Below are positions 63,424-64,000 of a stretch of DNA of 64,000 bases, piece by piece. The position numbers and the translations under genes are program-made. The notes beneath the pieces were generated by a model, which saw only the letters and a list, made by a program, of their open reading frames with translations, did no database searches and was not told the DNA's origin. This DNA comes from Neisseria montereyensis (lineage in GTDB: Bacteria; Pseudomonadota; Gammaproteobacteria; Burkholderiales; Neisseriaceae). Every line of letters starts with the position of its first letter. The first letter of the stretch is position 1. The stretch lies in NCBI RefSeq assembly GCF_024834045.1, contig NZ_JANUXW010000002.1, forward strand, positions 248,001 to 312,000, read 5' to 3'.

Positions 63424-64000
63424 ATGAAAGCTCGAACACTTATTCTCTTATTGATGGTTTCCATTGCGGTTGTTTGGTTTTGCGCCGGTATTGGTTTCGG
63501 CGATTGGCAGATGCCGCATGAAATGGATGAAACCATCCGTGCTATCCGTCTGCCGCGGGTAATATCGGCTTTATTGGTCGGGTCGGCTTTGGCGGCGGCC
63601 GGTGCGGCTTTGCAGGCATTGTTTGAAAACCCTTTGGCAGACCCTAGTCTGATTGGTACTTCGGGTGGCGCTGCTTTAGGCGTGATTGTGGTACTGGTAT
63701 TGGGCGGCGGTGCCATCGGCGTACCGTTGGCGGCTTTTTTAGGCGCTTTGGCGGTTTGCTTATTGATTTTGGGCGTGCACCGTTTTATCGGCGGGGGCAC
63801 ATTGGGCTTGTTGGTGTTAGGTTTTGTGTTGAGTGCCTTTTCCGCCGCCATTGTGAGCTTGATTTTGTTTTTGTCGGATGACATGGTGTTGCGTAGTGCG
63901 ACGGTATGGCTTTCCGGCAGTTTGTCTGAGGCGGGGTTTACTTCGCAATGGTATGCTTTTGCCGTGATGTTGGCTGGTTTGCTGTTATTGGTATTGGTGG
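63424..64000 (+). CDS. hmuU: Haem ABC transporter permease HmuU (FecCD family), N-terminal part
   Basis: An open frame starting at ATG 63424 (MKARTLILLLMVSIAVVWFC) and running off the window, 192 codons seen. It contains IRLPRVISALLVGSALAAAGAALQ and ENPLADPSLIGTSGGAALG, standard FecCD permease motifs lining the channel. About five membrane helices are present in this part. The position after hmuT identifies it as the haem transporter permease; an ATPase hmuV is expected beyond the window. Confidence 0.9.
   Translation, partial: MKARTLILLLMVSIAVVWFCAGIGFGDWQMPHEMDETIRAIRLPRVISALLVGSALAAAGAALQALFENPLADPSLIGTSGGAALGVIVVLVLGGGAIGVPLAAFLGALAVCLLILGVHRFIGGGTLGLLVLGFVLSAFSAAIVSLILFLSDDMVLRSATVWLSGSLSEAGFTSQWYAFAVMLAGLLLLVLV

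Noticed and set aside
63399-63884. 161-codon minus-strand frame at the right end
   Set aside because: Lys/Pro/Asn/Thr-rich antisense translation of hmuU, whose FecCD motifs are clear on the plus strand.

Overview
The window reads as chromosome of a Neisseria-type betaproteobacterium. The 12-base DNA uptake sequence in its AG form (AGGCCGTCTGAA) occurs dozens of times, mostly as inverted pairs between genes. The tmRNA encodes the Neisseria-like tag ANDETYALAA. Gene content and order (rlmE/yhbY, dciA/secA, surE-pcm-nlpD without rpoS, amiC-tsaE, DUF2788-folP) also fit. The AG dialect rather than ATGCCGTCTGAA points to a commensal or animal Neisseria rather than the meningococcus/gonococcus; the species cannot be fixed from sequence alone.

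Layout. 1-6.7 kb: rlmE start, yhbY, a DUF945 protein, a zinc peptidase, an LplT-like transporter and ccoS. 6.8-13 kb: tmRNA, a glutathionyl-hydroquinone reductase and a complete siderophore ABC transporter (fetBCDE-like). 13-29 kb: housekeeping genes (aroA, ttcA, dciA, secA, speB, dedA, glmM, an OFA transporter, nadE, nudix, bioA). 29.2-31.8 kb: a tandem duplication carrying two DUF2846-type lipoproteins, one TbpB-fold-like lipoprotein and a 35-codon collapsed copy of it, each unit with an 18-19 base A/T run. 31.8-49 kb: metZ, folP, leuA with an HTH-like N-terminal extension, surE-pcm-nlpD, a Na/Pi cotransporter, tilS, rpoE-rseA, hemB, traB, amiC-tsaE, murI. 49-51.6 kb: cstA-ybdD and tRNA-Asn. 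51.9-58.2 kb: a second tandem duplication, piuC plus a TonB-dependent siderophore receptor; the second piuC is a pseudogene and both receptors are intact. 59-64 kb: pirin, phoH and the start of a haem uptake operon (hemS-hmuT-hmuU, running off the end).

Iron and haem acquisition recur: fetBCDE, two Fiu/PiuA-type receptors with PiuC, hemS-hmuTU and possibly the TbpB-like lipoprotein, several with Fur-box-like sequences upstream. The fetBCDE locus has no receptor gene beside it, so one of the Fiu-type receptors might feed it (inference). NlpD has lost LytM catalytic residues and probably acts as activator of AmiC, which is also encoded here. The most unusual observations are the two tandem duplications with one decayed gene each, the A/T runs in front of the duplicated lipoprotein genes, and the in-frame HTH-LeuA arrangement. 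I saw no CRISPR array, prophage or intact insertion sequence.
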